Source: Tubulanus polymorphus
Taxonomy: Eukaryota > Nemertea > Palaeonemertea > Tubulaniformes > Tubulanidae
DNA length: 64,000 nucleotides
Direction of reading: 5' to 3'
Assembly: GCF_964204645.1 (NCBI RefSeq)
Contig: NC_134031.1
Span: 18,349,307 to 18,413,306 of the forward strand
The translations under genes and the position numbers were made by a program. The notes under the pieces were generated by a model. That model was not told the origin of the DNA. It did not search any database and saw only the letters and a program-made list of their open reading frames with translations. Of the stretch, positions 22,501-34,156 are shown in pieces (positions within the stretch are counted from its first letter, which is position 1; the number at the start of each line of letters is the position of its first letter).

Positions 22501-25500
22501 CCTTTTTAAGGTTCCTCTGCCCCCCCCCCCACCAAAAATAAAATAAAATTCAAATGCTAGTTACAGCCCTGTAGTTCTTCATGGAAAATGAGAGAATGGA
22601 GAAATGAAAAATTCACAGGACGGATACAAAATAGTGGAACAAAAAATGCCTGTAGAATGTTTTACTGATGAATCTTAATTTCTTTTTTGTATTTGACTTA
22701 TTATTAATTTCCCTTCTAAAAACTAACTTAAAACTTTGAGAGGACAAATAGGAAATTGCCCTAAAAATTCACCTATTTTATCCTTCAAATCCCTTCAAGA
22801 TTCTAAGTAAACTGAACCCACTCCTTGACTGTATTTAGATTCTAAAGCCCGATGCAAACCAGAATAACTTTGAAATGACCAACTTGCTACCAGTTGTCAG
22901 AGATGAACAGCTTTTAGATTTAGGATACAGCAATATTTTCTCGCCAGTACAACGGTTTCTTTTCGAAGATCAAATTCCGTAATTCGTTTCTGATTTCTTT
23001 TCCCGTCATCAGATACAAGTAGAGATTAAATGAATAATTTATCATCAAAATATCAGTGAAAACAGCGAAAATATTTTTCAATTCTGGATTTGTCCAGATA
23101 AAAGGACTGAGGATGAACGTCGGGAATGTTGTAACCATGAAGAAGGCGCATAGTAACAGAACCAACACGGTTACCTGGTTCGAGTATTTCGATGCTTGAG
23201 TTGCGTCCGATTTGCTTTTTTTCCTTAAAGTAATCGAAGTTATCGCGGACATAACGGTTAACGAAGTGAACGGACCAATAGAGATGACAAAAGACTTCAC
23301 AAATGTGGGCACATTCTTATAGCTACAACCGTTGTCACTAATATCAATGGTTACAAATAAAAAACTAAAGCTCAACGATAGGAAGCAGATTACGGAGAAA
23401 CAAAGTTCAGAAGCTGTATTCGGGCTCCAAAAACGAGGACCTCTAAACGGAAAACAAACGACGCACATTCGCTCGGTAGCTACGAGGACCAGCGTCCACG
23501 GACTGCTCGAGAGGCACAATGCAATAAAATACTCAAAACATATACATTGAACTCGTGTTGACGGTTTGATCAGTAATTTCCTGCCGTGAAATGTATAAGA
23601 TATAACGTTGATGTATTTCATCGAATGAATGAAGAGAACCAAAGTGTCGCAGACGGCTAGTTGAACGAACATACGACTGAAAGAACGTCGCCATAGTTTA
23701 CGTCGCAGCATAACTATCACGATGAGCAGATTACCGGTGAATCCGAGAATAAAACAAAGACTGGTGAATAACAGGAAGAACCAGAGATAGGTTCCGTTTA
23801 TCGTAGTTGCAACCAGTACGATGCCAGTATAGAAATTAGTGGTGTTTGAGCGATTCTCAAGAAGTGAAGTTGCAGCCATAGCGTCGACCAATCAGACTAT
23901 ACTCTCAATTACAGCTCACTGATTATTGAAACTATATCTAAAGTTATATAGATTTCACAAACATCCACGCCTTCCTTCATTTCTATACAGTACTCAACGT
24001 TGTGCAAAAGTAGTTTCTATTGCAAAATTGTAAAATATGCCCGTTGAAATATCATATTTGATGCTTCAAATCCGACAATATCGTTGATACACATCCAAAA
24101 CTAATGCACATCATTTTACAAATATCACATTTACACATATCAAACTCATATTTTACCCATATCAAACTATCACATTTACCCGTATCAAACTCAAATTTAC
24201 ACATCAAACTATCATCATATTTTACCTAACTTACTACCCATATAATTCATATTTTACCAAAACTATCACATTTATCCCATATCAAACTATCATGTTTTAC
24301 CAACTATCACATTCAACTCGTATCAAACTAGAATTAGAACGTATTTTTAAATCTTTCATTATTCACCGTACTTCAGAATTTAGAATTAAATTAACTTTCC
24401 TTATTTTCAGGTTACCCGACCGGTCACCCGGACTGCGACTCATTCGAAGACGATATCAAACATTTAAAGACGAAATGCGATGCCGGAGCTGATTTCATCA
24501 TCACTCAACTGTTTTTCGAAACAAAAACTTTCATCAAATTCGTCGATGTTTGTCGAAAAGCGGGAATTACGTGTCCGATCATTCCTGGCGTATTGCCAAT
24601 ACAGGTAAGCGCCATTACTTGTTTGATCATTCCTGGCGTATTGCCAATACAGGTGTTCCATTGGTCCTGGTGTATTGCCAATACAGATAAGCAAAAGTTG
24701 TTTGAATTGATGTTGTAGATTTCTCTCAACCATGGAGTTAATGGTTATAGTTTCAAAGCCATTGATAGCTTAAAGAGTGGTTAATAATACCTTGATTATG
24801 ATAACTGTCAAATGCAATGATTATCCTTATAAAAGAAAATAAATCATCATTATCAGAAAACATATATAGCTGCAAAGCAGCTATATTTGTATTGAGGAGA
24901 GAATCCCACAATGATAATAAAAAGTCCGAAAATGAAACTTCGAGATCTTCAGGAATAATGAAGATGACTATTAGGATATAGTCGAAACGTTGAAATAAAC
25001 TACTATCTCGAAGTTTCATTTTCGGACTTATTATTATCATTGTGGGATTCTCTCCTCATCGCGTCAACACGGATATAGTGTTCTACCAATCGTGATATTT
25101 GTATCATTCTTATCACGGGTATAATTTTTTTACAGGGTTATCAATCGTTGAGACATATCGTAAAACTATCGAAACTCCAAGTGCCGCAGGAGATCATTGA
25201 CGCCATAGAACCAATAAAAGACAACGATGAAGCTATCCGTAACCTCGGTATCGATCTCTCCGTTAAAATGTGTCGCGACCTCCTGCAACAAAACTTCAAC
25301 GGAATTCATTTCTATACGCTGAACAGAGACGTCGCAACGGTTACCATATTAAAACAAATCGGACTGTGGAACCCGGAGATAAATCGGTCGTTACCGTGGA
25401 AACAGACGGCACATCATCTGCGCACGGGCGAGGATGTGCGCCCGATATTCTGGGGCGTTCGCCCGAAGAGTTACGTGCACCGTACGAATCACTGGGAGGA

Positions 25501-27393
25501 ATTCCCGAACGGACGGTGGGGTGATTCCTCGAATCCAGCGTTCGGTGACCTACACGATTATTATCTGTTCTATTTACAAAGTAAATCGTCGAAAGAACAA
25601 CGTTTGAAAATGTGGGGCGAGAATTTGACGACCGAACGGGACGTGTGGGATGTGTTCTATCAGTACATAACGGGAACCCCGAATTCTAAAGGCGTCAAGG
25701 TAAAGACAAACAACAACAAATTAGCATACTACATTGATCTAGTTCCACAGTTCAGAATGAAAATTTTTTTAATTTGAAAAAAAAACTTATTTAAAACTGA
25801 GGCGAGCGCAACCTTACAAACTGCAGAACTATACTTAATACGGGGTTCAACTTGAATCTCTAATTAACCAGGAAACTCATTCCAGTGTTTAATACCCAGG
25901 ACACAGTTCTGACACAGTGTTATTAAGGTTATTTGACTCAAGAGTTAACTCCTTGAATTGAACTTATTTTAACCGAGAGTTACTCTGACTTACAACTGTG
26001 GAACTTGATCCTGGTAGTCGGAACTGTTTACTCACCCATTGCTCAGTACTGGAGGCCAATTTTTATAGAATTTAATCTGAAGTTCGATATTTTTTGATTC
26101 CAGGTGAAGCGTATTCCGTGGCACGATGATGAAATCGCCCCGGAAACGAATAAAATCGTAGATAGACTCGGATGGTTGAACAAACGCGGAGTTCTAACAA
26201 TCAACTCGCAGCCGTCTGTAAACTGTTGCCCGTCAACGGATCCCGTGCACGGCTGGGGAAGCCCCGGTGGCTACGTCTTTCAGAAAGCGTACCTAGAATT
26301 CTTTACGTCCAAGCAGAATATCACCTACCTGAAAGAGGTTCTCGCTTTGCCAGAATACGAGCAGAGAGTCAATTATCACATTGTCTGTAAATGTGTAAGT
26401 TTTCTATTCAATTCAGTTTGTCAAAGCTTTATTTCATTTGTAATGAGAATATTTTGTAGCTTTGGGACTGTTGTAAATATTTCAACCAGCGAAATAGAAA
26501 GTTTTTCCAAATAAAATTTATTTCGAAATTCACCTAAAACTTGAGGGGGGTTACTGGTACTGAATAAGGAGGCATCTATTGTATCACTATTCATTTCACG
26601 TATTCAAGTCATTTTTCATTTCTTGTAAATTGAATGATTAAATTTCTCTTACAGGGAGAAGTAGATTACACAAACTGTGATGAGCTGCGACCCGTTGCTG
26701 TAACGTGGGGAGTTTTTCCAGGCAAAGAAATCGTGCAGCCAACCGTTGTAGACCCGGTCTCATTCCGAACATGGAAGGTAAAATATCTTAATTCCGATTC
26801 CACTCTGGTTCCAGGGCCGAGAGCCAAAAATCTGAGTTCAGATTTGAGTCTACAGTTCCACAGTTGTGAGTTAGAGTTCAGGATCGAGTTCCACGGGAAT
26901 GAGATAGTTAACTCACTCAGTTAGAATTAGTCTACTTTCAATGAGTCAAATCTGAACTCACAACTGTCGGACTGGATCCACTTTTTAAAATTTTGTCTCA
27001 TTAGCCACGAATCATATGATTTCTGGTGAAGGTTATGAATAAGATAGATTTCTGTCAAAATTTAAACCCACTCAAGGCGATTTGTCCATTTAAAATTGTT
27101 CGCTTCAATTTATTCCAAAACAAATCATATATTTGTAGGATGAAGCATTTGGTTTATGGAGAGAACAATGGGCGAAGTTATATGAACCGAACTCGGAGTC
27201 TCACGGTGTTATTATGGATATCCTTGACAGATATTACTTAGTGAATCTAGTCGATAATGAATTCCCGAAAGAGAATTGTTTGTGGTCAGTCGTTGAGGAG
27301 ATGTTGAAACGCAAAGAAGCCGCACATCCCGAAGGTATGAGTGACTCAAATTTGGTGCCACAAGGAATCATATATATAGGGTATAAGATATAA
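19580..27393 (+). CDS. MTHFR: Methylenetetrahydrofolate reductase
   Basis: Reduces 5,10-methylene-THF to 5-methyl-THF with NADPH and FAD, feeding methionine synthesis. Eight exons join in frame to 673 residues: 19580-19818, 20546-20784, 21954-22070, 24411-24604, 25136-25699, 26104-26394, 26655-26777 and 27139-27393. A Ser/Arg-rich N-terminal tail ([13 protein letters not shown]) matches the phosphorylated tail of animal enzymes. The catalytic barrel follows, with CEFFPPRT (Glu64 the expected catalytic acid), [30 protein letters not shown] and IKDND. The C-terminal regulatory domain has [31 protein letters not shown] and [10 protein letters not shown]. Length is close to the human enzyme (about 656). 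The last codons (after HPEG) are not conserved with human; a possible donor GAAG/GTATGAG at 27333-27341 could instead lead to another 3' exon. Introns 3 and 4 carry a GPCR gene and repeats. Confidence 0.96.
21635..21830. mobile_element. Short TIR element, family B (diverged copy)
   Basis: Starts CAGGATTCTTACAGAAGGGAA and holds the family core GGTGTCTTGCTATTCTTGCTGG and TTAGTGGCACAAGGAACAG. The right end is worn. It lies in MTHFR intron 2. Confidence 0.55.
22920..23891 (-). CDS. Intronless rhodopsin-class GPCR inside MTHFR intron 3
   Basis: A single 323-residue ORF with seven hydrophobic segments. Seen: N-glycosylation sequons at N13, N16 and N32; TM1 GN (53-54); TM2 Asp82; Cys at 116/118 and Cys189 for the usual extracellular disulphide; ERM at 140-142 in place of DRY; a TM6 FPTF without the usual CWxP Trp; TM7 N289-LxxY293 in place of NPxxY. 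These variants are common in invertebrate peptide receptors (FMRFamide/orphan type), but the ligand is not known. A second in-frame Met at residue 5 could also start translation. It is transcribed against MTHFR from within its third intron, a typical outcome of retroposition or nested duplication. Confidence 0.85.
   Translation of the reverse strand: MVDAMAATSLLENRSNTTNFYTGIVLVATTINGTYLWFFLLFTSLCFILGFTGNLLIVIVMLRRKLWRRSFSRMFVQLAVCDTLVLFIHSMKYINVISYTFHGRKLLIKPSTRVQCICFEYFIALCLSSSPWTLVLVATERMCVVCFPFRGPRFWSPNTASELCFSVICFLSLSFSFLFVTIDISDNGCSYKNVPTFVKSFVISIGPFTSLTVMSAITSITLRKKSKSDATQASKYSNQVTVLVLLLCAFFMVTTFPTFILSPFIWTNPELKNIFAVFTDILMINYSFNLYLYLMTGKEIRNELRNLIFEKKPLYWRENIAVS
24104..24320. repeat. 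Degenerate tandem repeat, TATCAAACTATCACATTTACC
   Basis: Imperfect repeats of roughly 20-35 bp built on ATCAAACT(A)TCACATTTACCC, just upstream of MTHFR exon 4 (its acceptor is at 24410). Confidence 0.7.
24557..24686 (+). repeat. Triplicated 3' end of MTHFR exon 4 with its splice donor
   Basis: The last 48 nt of exon 4 (24557-24604) are followed directly by a second 48-nt copy (24605-24652) that is also in frame, stop-free and ends in a donor, CAATACAG/GTGTTC. A third copy (24653-24686) is 14 nt shorter and its donor reads AT instead of GT. The first two encode nearly the same 16 residues (IIPGVLPIQ at the end of both). Confidence 0.9.
24894..25057. mobile_element. Foldback element with ribozyme-like core (copy 1)
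   Basis: Arms 24894-24946 and 25005-25057 are 53 bp each and complementary at all but one position, which implies a recent insertion. The 58-nt core contains TGAAGA, a GACTAT/ATAGTC hairpin, then GAAACG. This resembles the CTGANGA-stem-GAAA layout of hammerhead ribozymes, but the essential first C is A here. It lies in MTHFR intron 4. A diverged relative is at 58882-59020. Confidence 0.85.
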
Positions 27394-27943
27394 GAACATT
27401 TTTGCCATGAATCCAAAGCTTAGGTTGAATTTTTAAAATGTTTCTAAGAAAATTCTCATACTTGTTGATCTGGTCCTGTCCAATACTGCACTGGTGGTGA
27501 CTTAAGTTACATGAACAAAGCAGACAAAACAAACAAAACCTGTCCAATGACTGGGGAGTTGCTCAAATGTTCGTTAAATACAGATCCATGACATTTTCCA
27601 TTTGGTTTATCTTCAGTTCCGTGTGAAAATGGAGAACTGGAAGAAGTGAGCAACTGATTTGAGACCTTTGCGCAGACGTGAAAACTGTGTACGGTATTTA
27701 CTGGATGTTCGTCACGTGAATGCAACCGTTCCAAACAGAATGAATAGACGACACTCACTCCTTTGTAGTGCTGTTGCTATTCTTCTCGTGTTTGATGTTG
27801 TCGACTACCATATAATGGAGACAGAAATTTTACGTTGTATTTACCGAAAGTCTTATGGTGTATACATAACACTTAGGAGCCGGTTCGAGGTTTGTGAAAT
27901 AAGACTTGAGGGTTTTAAATGAACTTATTTTCACTATTTAACC
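27394..27943. other. MTHFR 3' flank
   Basis: No exon recognised. Likely MTHFR 3' untranslated sequence and flank. Short ORFs here show no family resemblance. Confidence 0.5.
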
Positions 27944-28120
27944 CTTACAGTGCGTCTACACCGCAGTGCAGTGTATAGAATCAGTGTCTGACATTTGCTA
28001 GTACACCACATCACGGTGTATTTATGTAATTATTATCTGTAGATGGCAGCATTTGTTTAACATAGTGAAATATTAGTAACTAATAACGATACACTGCACC
28101 GCGGTGTAGATGCACTTAAG
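27944..28120. mobile_element. MITE with about 32-bp terminal inverted repeats
   Basis: CTTACAGTGCGTCTACACCG at the left (27944-27976) pairs with CGGTGTAGATGCACTTAAG at the right (28089-28120). The interior also has TACACCAC...GGTGTA palindromes. There is no coding capacity. Confidence 0.8.
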
Positions 28121-31077
28121 CGGTATTCCTGTTATTCAACACACAGGTGGATTTTTAAAATAAATTTTAACATCATCTCCAGCACTTTCTGGTATTAATT
28201 GGTGTGCACTGAAATGGTTCAAACAATTATAGAAATCGCATTTCAAATTTTTAACTCTAATACTAACCGTGTTAGTGGTTATTTGTATAACTACCGGTGA
28301 TTCTATAATCTCAAATGTGCTCTGATTCTCGATTTCTTAAATCGGATTTTACAACATTTTGTGATATATTTAAAGACGAATATATGTGCTATGTATAAAA
28401 TAACATCTTCGCAAAAACTTTTCTCATTAGAACAAACAAAATCTTTTTGTATAAACGACATCTTGATATGAAAGCTTTGTAAAAATAGGTACCTATTTAT
28501 TTTCCAGATTTTATTAATTTCATGTGATAATAAGATAATAACAATGAATGTGGAGAAGCTGTTCCACTTGGTGGATAATTCCACTCGGCATTCAATTCTG
28601 TGATAAGTCATCATTAATCGGCATGATAGTGAATATTGTGAAAGGTATGAAACACCTTTGGTTTGAATGTGGTTGTTTGATGAATTATTACACCACATAT
28701 ATATGAAATCTTGTACTCTTGTTTTGAAACGACAATAAAAGATAATGTAGTCAATATTTTATCTAAAATAATATCAGTTTTGGTTTTTTCATGTTAGGGA
28801 ATTCTAGTACAATGTGGGCTGCTGCAAACTTCTATACTGGTACACCACAACCCTACCAGGCATTTTCAAGGACAATTATTTATTCTAAGAGGAAAATTAT
28901 TACAGATGAAAAAAGAATCATGCAGTCATTACTTGGACACAAAATTCGAACAATAGACCTCCAGGAATTTCTAAGGGTGGTTACTATTCCAAATAAAGGC
29001 CGGTGCCTAATAAGAGTGCGCCCACACGCAGACTACTCGCTCTGTAAAACAATCATGCCGATATAGCTACGATCCTAATACATCCACTTTTCGGGGATCT
29101 ATTACGATCTTTATCGCTTTTTATTGCAACAGAATTGCTTTATGATGACAGCTATCGGGAGATAAAGCTAGTCAGCAGCCATAATATATCAAGTCATTTT
29201 AAATTGCTCGGGGTGTGACAAGATGGTCAAGTCAGCCAATCACTGATCGCTGTTCTATCTAAACCACAAATTTCTTTAATAAGTTCATAAATAGACCAGC
29301 ACTGACCAATTCAAACTTCTCAAACATGAGAACGATATACCGCGTTTAGTGTCAGACTAAAAAGGATTCACCATTGTTAATTCATAAATCGACTACACTG
29401 ACCAATTCAAACTTCTCGAATATGAGAAAGAGCCACCACAAGCGATAAAAGTCAATATTATACTCATGGTAGAAACAACGATGAAATAATAAACAAAGCA
29501 GGGCCAAGCCCAAAAACTTCACGAAACGATTGAAGGTTTTAACGTGAATCATATTTATTTTCACACAACAATTATAGAAAATGCCAGATAACGTGCTTAA
29601 GGAATAATAATGTAAGTTCCTCAACTACGATGACTGTATTTCAAAAATGACCAACCATAATGGACGTATAAACTATAAACTAAGACAATTTACTAATGTT
29701 CATATATCCTCATTTATCAAACTCTACTCTATTCTACGATAGGACCTTAATTAAATCGCTATCACATGAACCACTGAATTCTATACAACGGTGAAAAAGT
29801 TGCTACAAACTAAACTATTAACAATTGAAGAGTAATAACATAATGATGAACATGTATGTCGCTAAATGACAGGTATTATACTCAAAGAATTTATCGTATA
29901 AGTTCCTCATGAAGAACAAACACGTGAACTGTATTGCAAAAAAGAACAGTTCAACATAAAAGCATTAAACTAGCGATAAAACCTACGAATTCACTATAAT
30001 TTTTCCTAATTGCATTGTCCTAATTAACATTTTACAGACATTATCACTTCACTTGAAATATTATTCTGACATTTTTTCTTCCAGCTTTAGAAAACATTAA
30101 ATAATTATACTTTCAATAAATAATCAACAATGATATCAGTAATTCAAGTTTATAACTGTTTTACATTCGTGTAAATTGTACCAATCACATTTTATTCAAC
30201 AGAGTACCCCTAAAACAATCAATAGTTATAACATTCTCGATTTAGTTTAGGTCTATGATTATTTGTTTCGTTTATTACTAACTGAGTAACTGAGTTGATA
30301 GAATGCTTTAATGATAACAAAAGATCACAAGTTGTTGGCATACTTGGAGAAGGTTATTCTATGAATGAAGAACCTTATTGACAAAATACGTTGATTGATA
30401 TATGAAACCCATAAAGTTTAGTACTGATCTCTAAAACATCATTGAAGTCCAAAACAAGAATACTACACATATCAACTTTTTTTATTTAAAGACTGCAAAA
30501 ACCAATTCATCCAATCATGGCAGGCTGAACTGGAGAACAGATTTATATGTCATTATCACAAATCATTCAAAGCTATGCTCAACTAAGTATAAAAATTATT
30601 TGAACTTAAGTTCACAATATCATGTTGATATTATATCTCAGTTAAGGTGCAACTCAACCAACCTATGAGTCTAAACCAGGCGGTGGATGCGATCATCTAA
30701 ACAGCGTCACCAACCCGACTAATCTATCTGGGAACAAAGATCAAGATCATGCAGCGAAGATGAAACTAAGAAGGAACTTTCATTCAGATTATAAAACAGA
30801 ATGACTGTATACAAATTCATCAGTCTTCTCGAAAACAGTTCACCCAATCAATATAAAGTATTTGGATGCGATTTTATTGAAATATTCAAACGTAGATAGT
30901 TCCTTCTAAGACCACAGGCCCCTTATTATCCTAACTTAAATTTCATTAGATAATTCATACTCTGATCTACCACTACAAGTAGACTAATCTGGTAGATTTT
31001 GTGAGCTACATTTCTGACTAGACCAGTTTGTACAAGTGTGAAGTGTAAAATAAATCATTACTTTACTATACTTTGAA
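28121..31077. other. AT-rich non-coding stretch
   Basis: About 3 kb of AT-rich DNA. A 91-codon ORF at 28797-29065 follows an acceptor-like TTAG but has no recognisable family. Apart from that, nothing beyond chance short ORFs was seen. Confidence 0.5.
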
Positions 31078-31375
31078 GTCCATTATTGTCTCTGTTGCTC
31101 CTTAGTGTTTATAAGATTCACTAGCTGCTCCTGAGTCGGTGTTTATACAATTCCCTAGCTGCTCATCAATGGTTTTTAAGAGGCACTAGCTGCTCCCCGA
31201 GTGTTTTTAAATGATTCACTAGCTGCACCTCAAGTGTTTATAAGATACACTATTGTCTCTGCTGCTCCTTGATCAGTGTTTTTAAGATGCGCTATTGTCC
31301 ATGCTGCTCCTCGAGTGTTTATAAGATCCGCTACTGTTGCTCCTGAATCATAATGTTTGTAGAAATCCACCATCT
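31078..31375. repeat. Irregular tandem repeat, CTGCTCC...GTGTTTATAAGAT
   Basis: About seven units of 40-48 bp, each built on CACTAGCTGCTCCT(GAG)TG and GTGTTTATAAGAT with small indels. It lies just beyond the last exon-like module of the minus-strand array. Confidence 0.75.
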
Positions 31376-31379
31376 TGTT

Positions 31380-33311
31380 GAAGATATCCATCATTGGGTG
31401 GTAACTCGCCGCTGCTGGCTCAACAACTTCTCATCTGGACATCTGCAGTTTTCATCGGCATCAGTAGTCGTCTACTTTTGGTTGTCGTTTACCAATCGAA
31501 GACCATTATTTCCAGGATAGAGTTAAGCTGAAATAAGAAAAAAGAACATCCTTTGAGGCAGACCATACTAACAAGCATTGATTATAATTTACACGTTAAT
31601 TTGAATTATACGGGCTGCCATGTTTTTTGTAGGGGAAAAAATTCATCGAAATTGATTGCGGCTTAAAACCACAATAATTAATAGTAGTTCAGCAACATTA
31701 ATACACCACTGATTAAGACTAGTGACAATAGAATATGAGGCTGGATATAAGATCAGCCGTGCGGACCGTTACATGAAAATTAAACAATATAGGTGAGGTC
31801 TGATGTCTATACTAGAATAATTTCAGATCATTTTAATTCATCTTTATGTTAGATATTTAAACAATCGGTTGATTATTGAGCTATATAGCTATAGTTTTAG
31901 CTATAGTTTGTTTTGGCAATTTGACTGCCTATATCCTAGTAATTACCTAGATTTTAATTGTCAGCTAAACAATATTCCTATTATCAAATTAACTTTATTG
32001 TCGGTTAATGATGACACTTGATTCGCCGAGAAATTCATTAATGAAAATGGTAAAACAGCACACAACATGTGGTGTAAAGTATTACCGGTACCTCATTCTT
32101 TAAAAAAGTGTCAATATATTATTTGCAAAAATAATCTATTAACCGACGATCAAGTTTAATTGATAAATAATATATGTATGACTAGTTTATAACTGTCTCA
32201 TCTTAACAAGTAAACTTTGCCTGCATGTATACTTTAGTAAGCCCTGAAATATCTACCAATAATTTGGTATCCAACTTTATTAGAATCATAGTTAATTTCT
32301 AAGTAATTGGTCAATTAGAATATTTTCCTATTTATATTTTCATTGTTGAGGCGCGAAATATCTATACTAGAAAATATTTTGATATTCCTAAGATACTTAT
32401 CGTACATATCTTAAGAAAAATCTGATGATTAATATTAACTGGCCTACACATCAATACTCAGCCAAGAATATTCATATGAGACCTAACGAGTAATATTAGA
32501 GCAATGATTGTTTTAGATTTCAACTCATTAATAACCATCTACCGGCCACAGAGTTTCAATCTTCAATCAGTTTATAGCCAAATTGAGAAAATTGAGAACT
32601 TCACCAGCGTCTCTGTTCTCTCCAGTGCTATACACATCCTGCCCTTGATGCTAACCCAGTAATGAAAAATCAACTTAGCTTTTTATCAAGACTGCCAAGT
32701 TCAGTTTCGAAAGGTCTCTTGGTGTCTTGTTGATGAGTTTAATTCAAGCTGTAGTCGGTGGTCTCTTCTGGTCGGTAGGATCTAGATGGCTAATGTATCT
32801 CATGCTGAGGCTTTCCAGATTCATGTTAAGCTGAAATGAGATAAAGAATGACATTCTGTAATTACACAATTCTTTGATTAATTGTAATTGACATGTGTAT
32901 CAACTTAACTTAGCATCCTTTTTTCATCGTCCTATGGTGTCTCCGTCATCTTCTTAATCATGGTGATGGGCCAGTTCAGATTAAGTTTACCTGAAATAGT
33001 AAAAAAAGACATTTCTGTAGTCACACAATCCTTTGATTAATTGTAATTGACATGTGTATCAACTTAACTTTCTTAGAATTGCCGAGCATCCTTTTTTCAT
33101 CGTCCTATGGTGTCTCCGTTATCTTCTTAATCATGCCGGGCCTGTTCAGATTAAGTTTACCTGAAATCAGAATAAGAACAACATTCTGTAGTTACACAAT
33201 TCTTTGACTAATTGTAATTTACATGTGTATCAACTTAACTTTCTCAAGATTGCCGAGTTCAGTATCGTCATCTTCTGTCCTCTTGGGGCATCGTCGTCTT
33301 CTGGGGGAGTC
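31380..33311 (-). other. Tandem exon-like modules with mini-introns
   Basis: On the minus strand, units of about 160-170 bp repeat. Each starts after a TTTCAG acceptor, runs 70-100 nt, and ends before GTTAAGTTGATACACATGT, the start of a roughly 80-nt intron-like spacer ending in the next TTTCAG. Clear copies follow acceptors near 33312, 33168, 32995 and 32836; a looser one is near 31532. The first module is open for 24 codons (acidic and Arg/Lys-rich); later ones start (T)AAACTTAATCTGAAC or CTTAACATGAATCTG and soon stop. This looks like duplicated exons of an unrecognised, perhaps non-coding, gene. No function is assigned. Confidence 0.45.
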
Positions 33312-33338
33312 CTGAAACGAAAAAAAAAGAACAGAGAT

Positions 33339-33540
33339 GAAAACCTGATACGGAACAAAACTAATGTCCCAAAGCGCCAGCTGTCCTTCGCCGGTCATGT
33401 GCGGAGGATGCCAGAAAAAGAGTCAGCCAGGGATTCGCTGCCCTCTACATGCCCTCACACAGAACGCGAAAACCAAGACGACAACCGCTTCAAAATCACC
33501 ATCTAACTACAGGATGTCCTAAGCGACGTCAGTAACTGAC
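33339..33540 (+). mobile_element. LINE-type reverse transcriptase 3' fragment
   Basis: Encodes KTNVPKRQLSFAGHVRRMPE. The GHVxRM signature is typical of the C-terminal end of reverse transcriptases in non-LTR retrotransposons. Only the tail of the ORF is present and it is closed by stops. It forms an inverted pair with 33905-34140. Confidence 0.7.
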
Positions 33541-33607
33541 AAACCTATCAGATTGCACAACACTAAAATAGCGCAGTACAACCAAATTGACCGGGTTGAG
33601 ATTCAAG

Positions 33608-33900
33608 ATCTCAACTAGCACTCAAAAGCGTGACAAGAGACTTCATCCACTGACCGAGGTTGTCACAAGGACACAATGAAACCAGCACTCACAAGCCGAC
33701 AAGAGACTTCATCTCTGACCGAGGTTGTCACAAGGACACAATGAAAACTAGCACTCAAACTAGAAATCAAAGAGCGCGACAGTAGAATCATCCCTCAGCC
33801 GACTCAGAATACCAGAAACAAAGAGCGTGACAGTAGAATCATCCCTCATCCGAGCGGTCACAAGGACACAATGAATACTAGTAGCGTGACAGTCCAGTAT
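33608..33900. repeat. Tandem repeats of about 65 bp between LINE fragments
   Basis: Units such as GACAAGAGACTTCATC...GAGGTTGTCACAAGGACACAATGAAA recur, followed by shorter related units built on GTGACAGTAGAATCATCCCTC. They fill the gap between the two inverted LINE fragments. Confidence 0.75.
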
Positions 33901-33904
33901 AACC

Positions 33905-34140
33905 ACTCCATTTTAACCCTGTGCAATCCAACAGATATGCCCATCATTGACATCACTCAGCACTCTCTGCAGTGAGATGTTGAAGTGAAGCAGTTGTCGT
34001 CCTGGTTTTCGTGTTCCGTATGAAGGCGTGTAGAAGGCAGCATTTCCTGACCGACTTTTTTTCTGACATCCTCCACACGTGACCAGCGAAGGAGAGCTGA
34101 TGCTTTTGGACATTAGTTTTGTTCCATAGAACATCGAAAA
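33905..34140 (-). mobile_element. LINE-type reverse transcriptase 3' fragment, inverted
   Basis: Reads KTNVQKHQLSFAGHVWRMSE on the minus strand, clearly homologous to the plus-strand copy at 33339 over about 200 bp. Its frame is broken and it has no upstream RT domain. Confidence 0.7.
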
Positions 34141-34156
34141 TCGACAGAGAAATCGG

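Noticed and set aside
28797-29065. 91-codon ORF after MTHFR
   Set aside because: Not called as a gene: no family resemblance and weak context. Kept only as a possible alternative MTHFR 3' exon.
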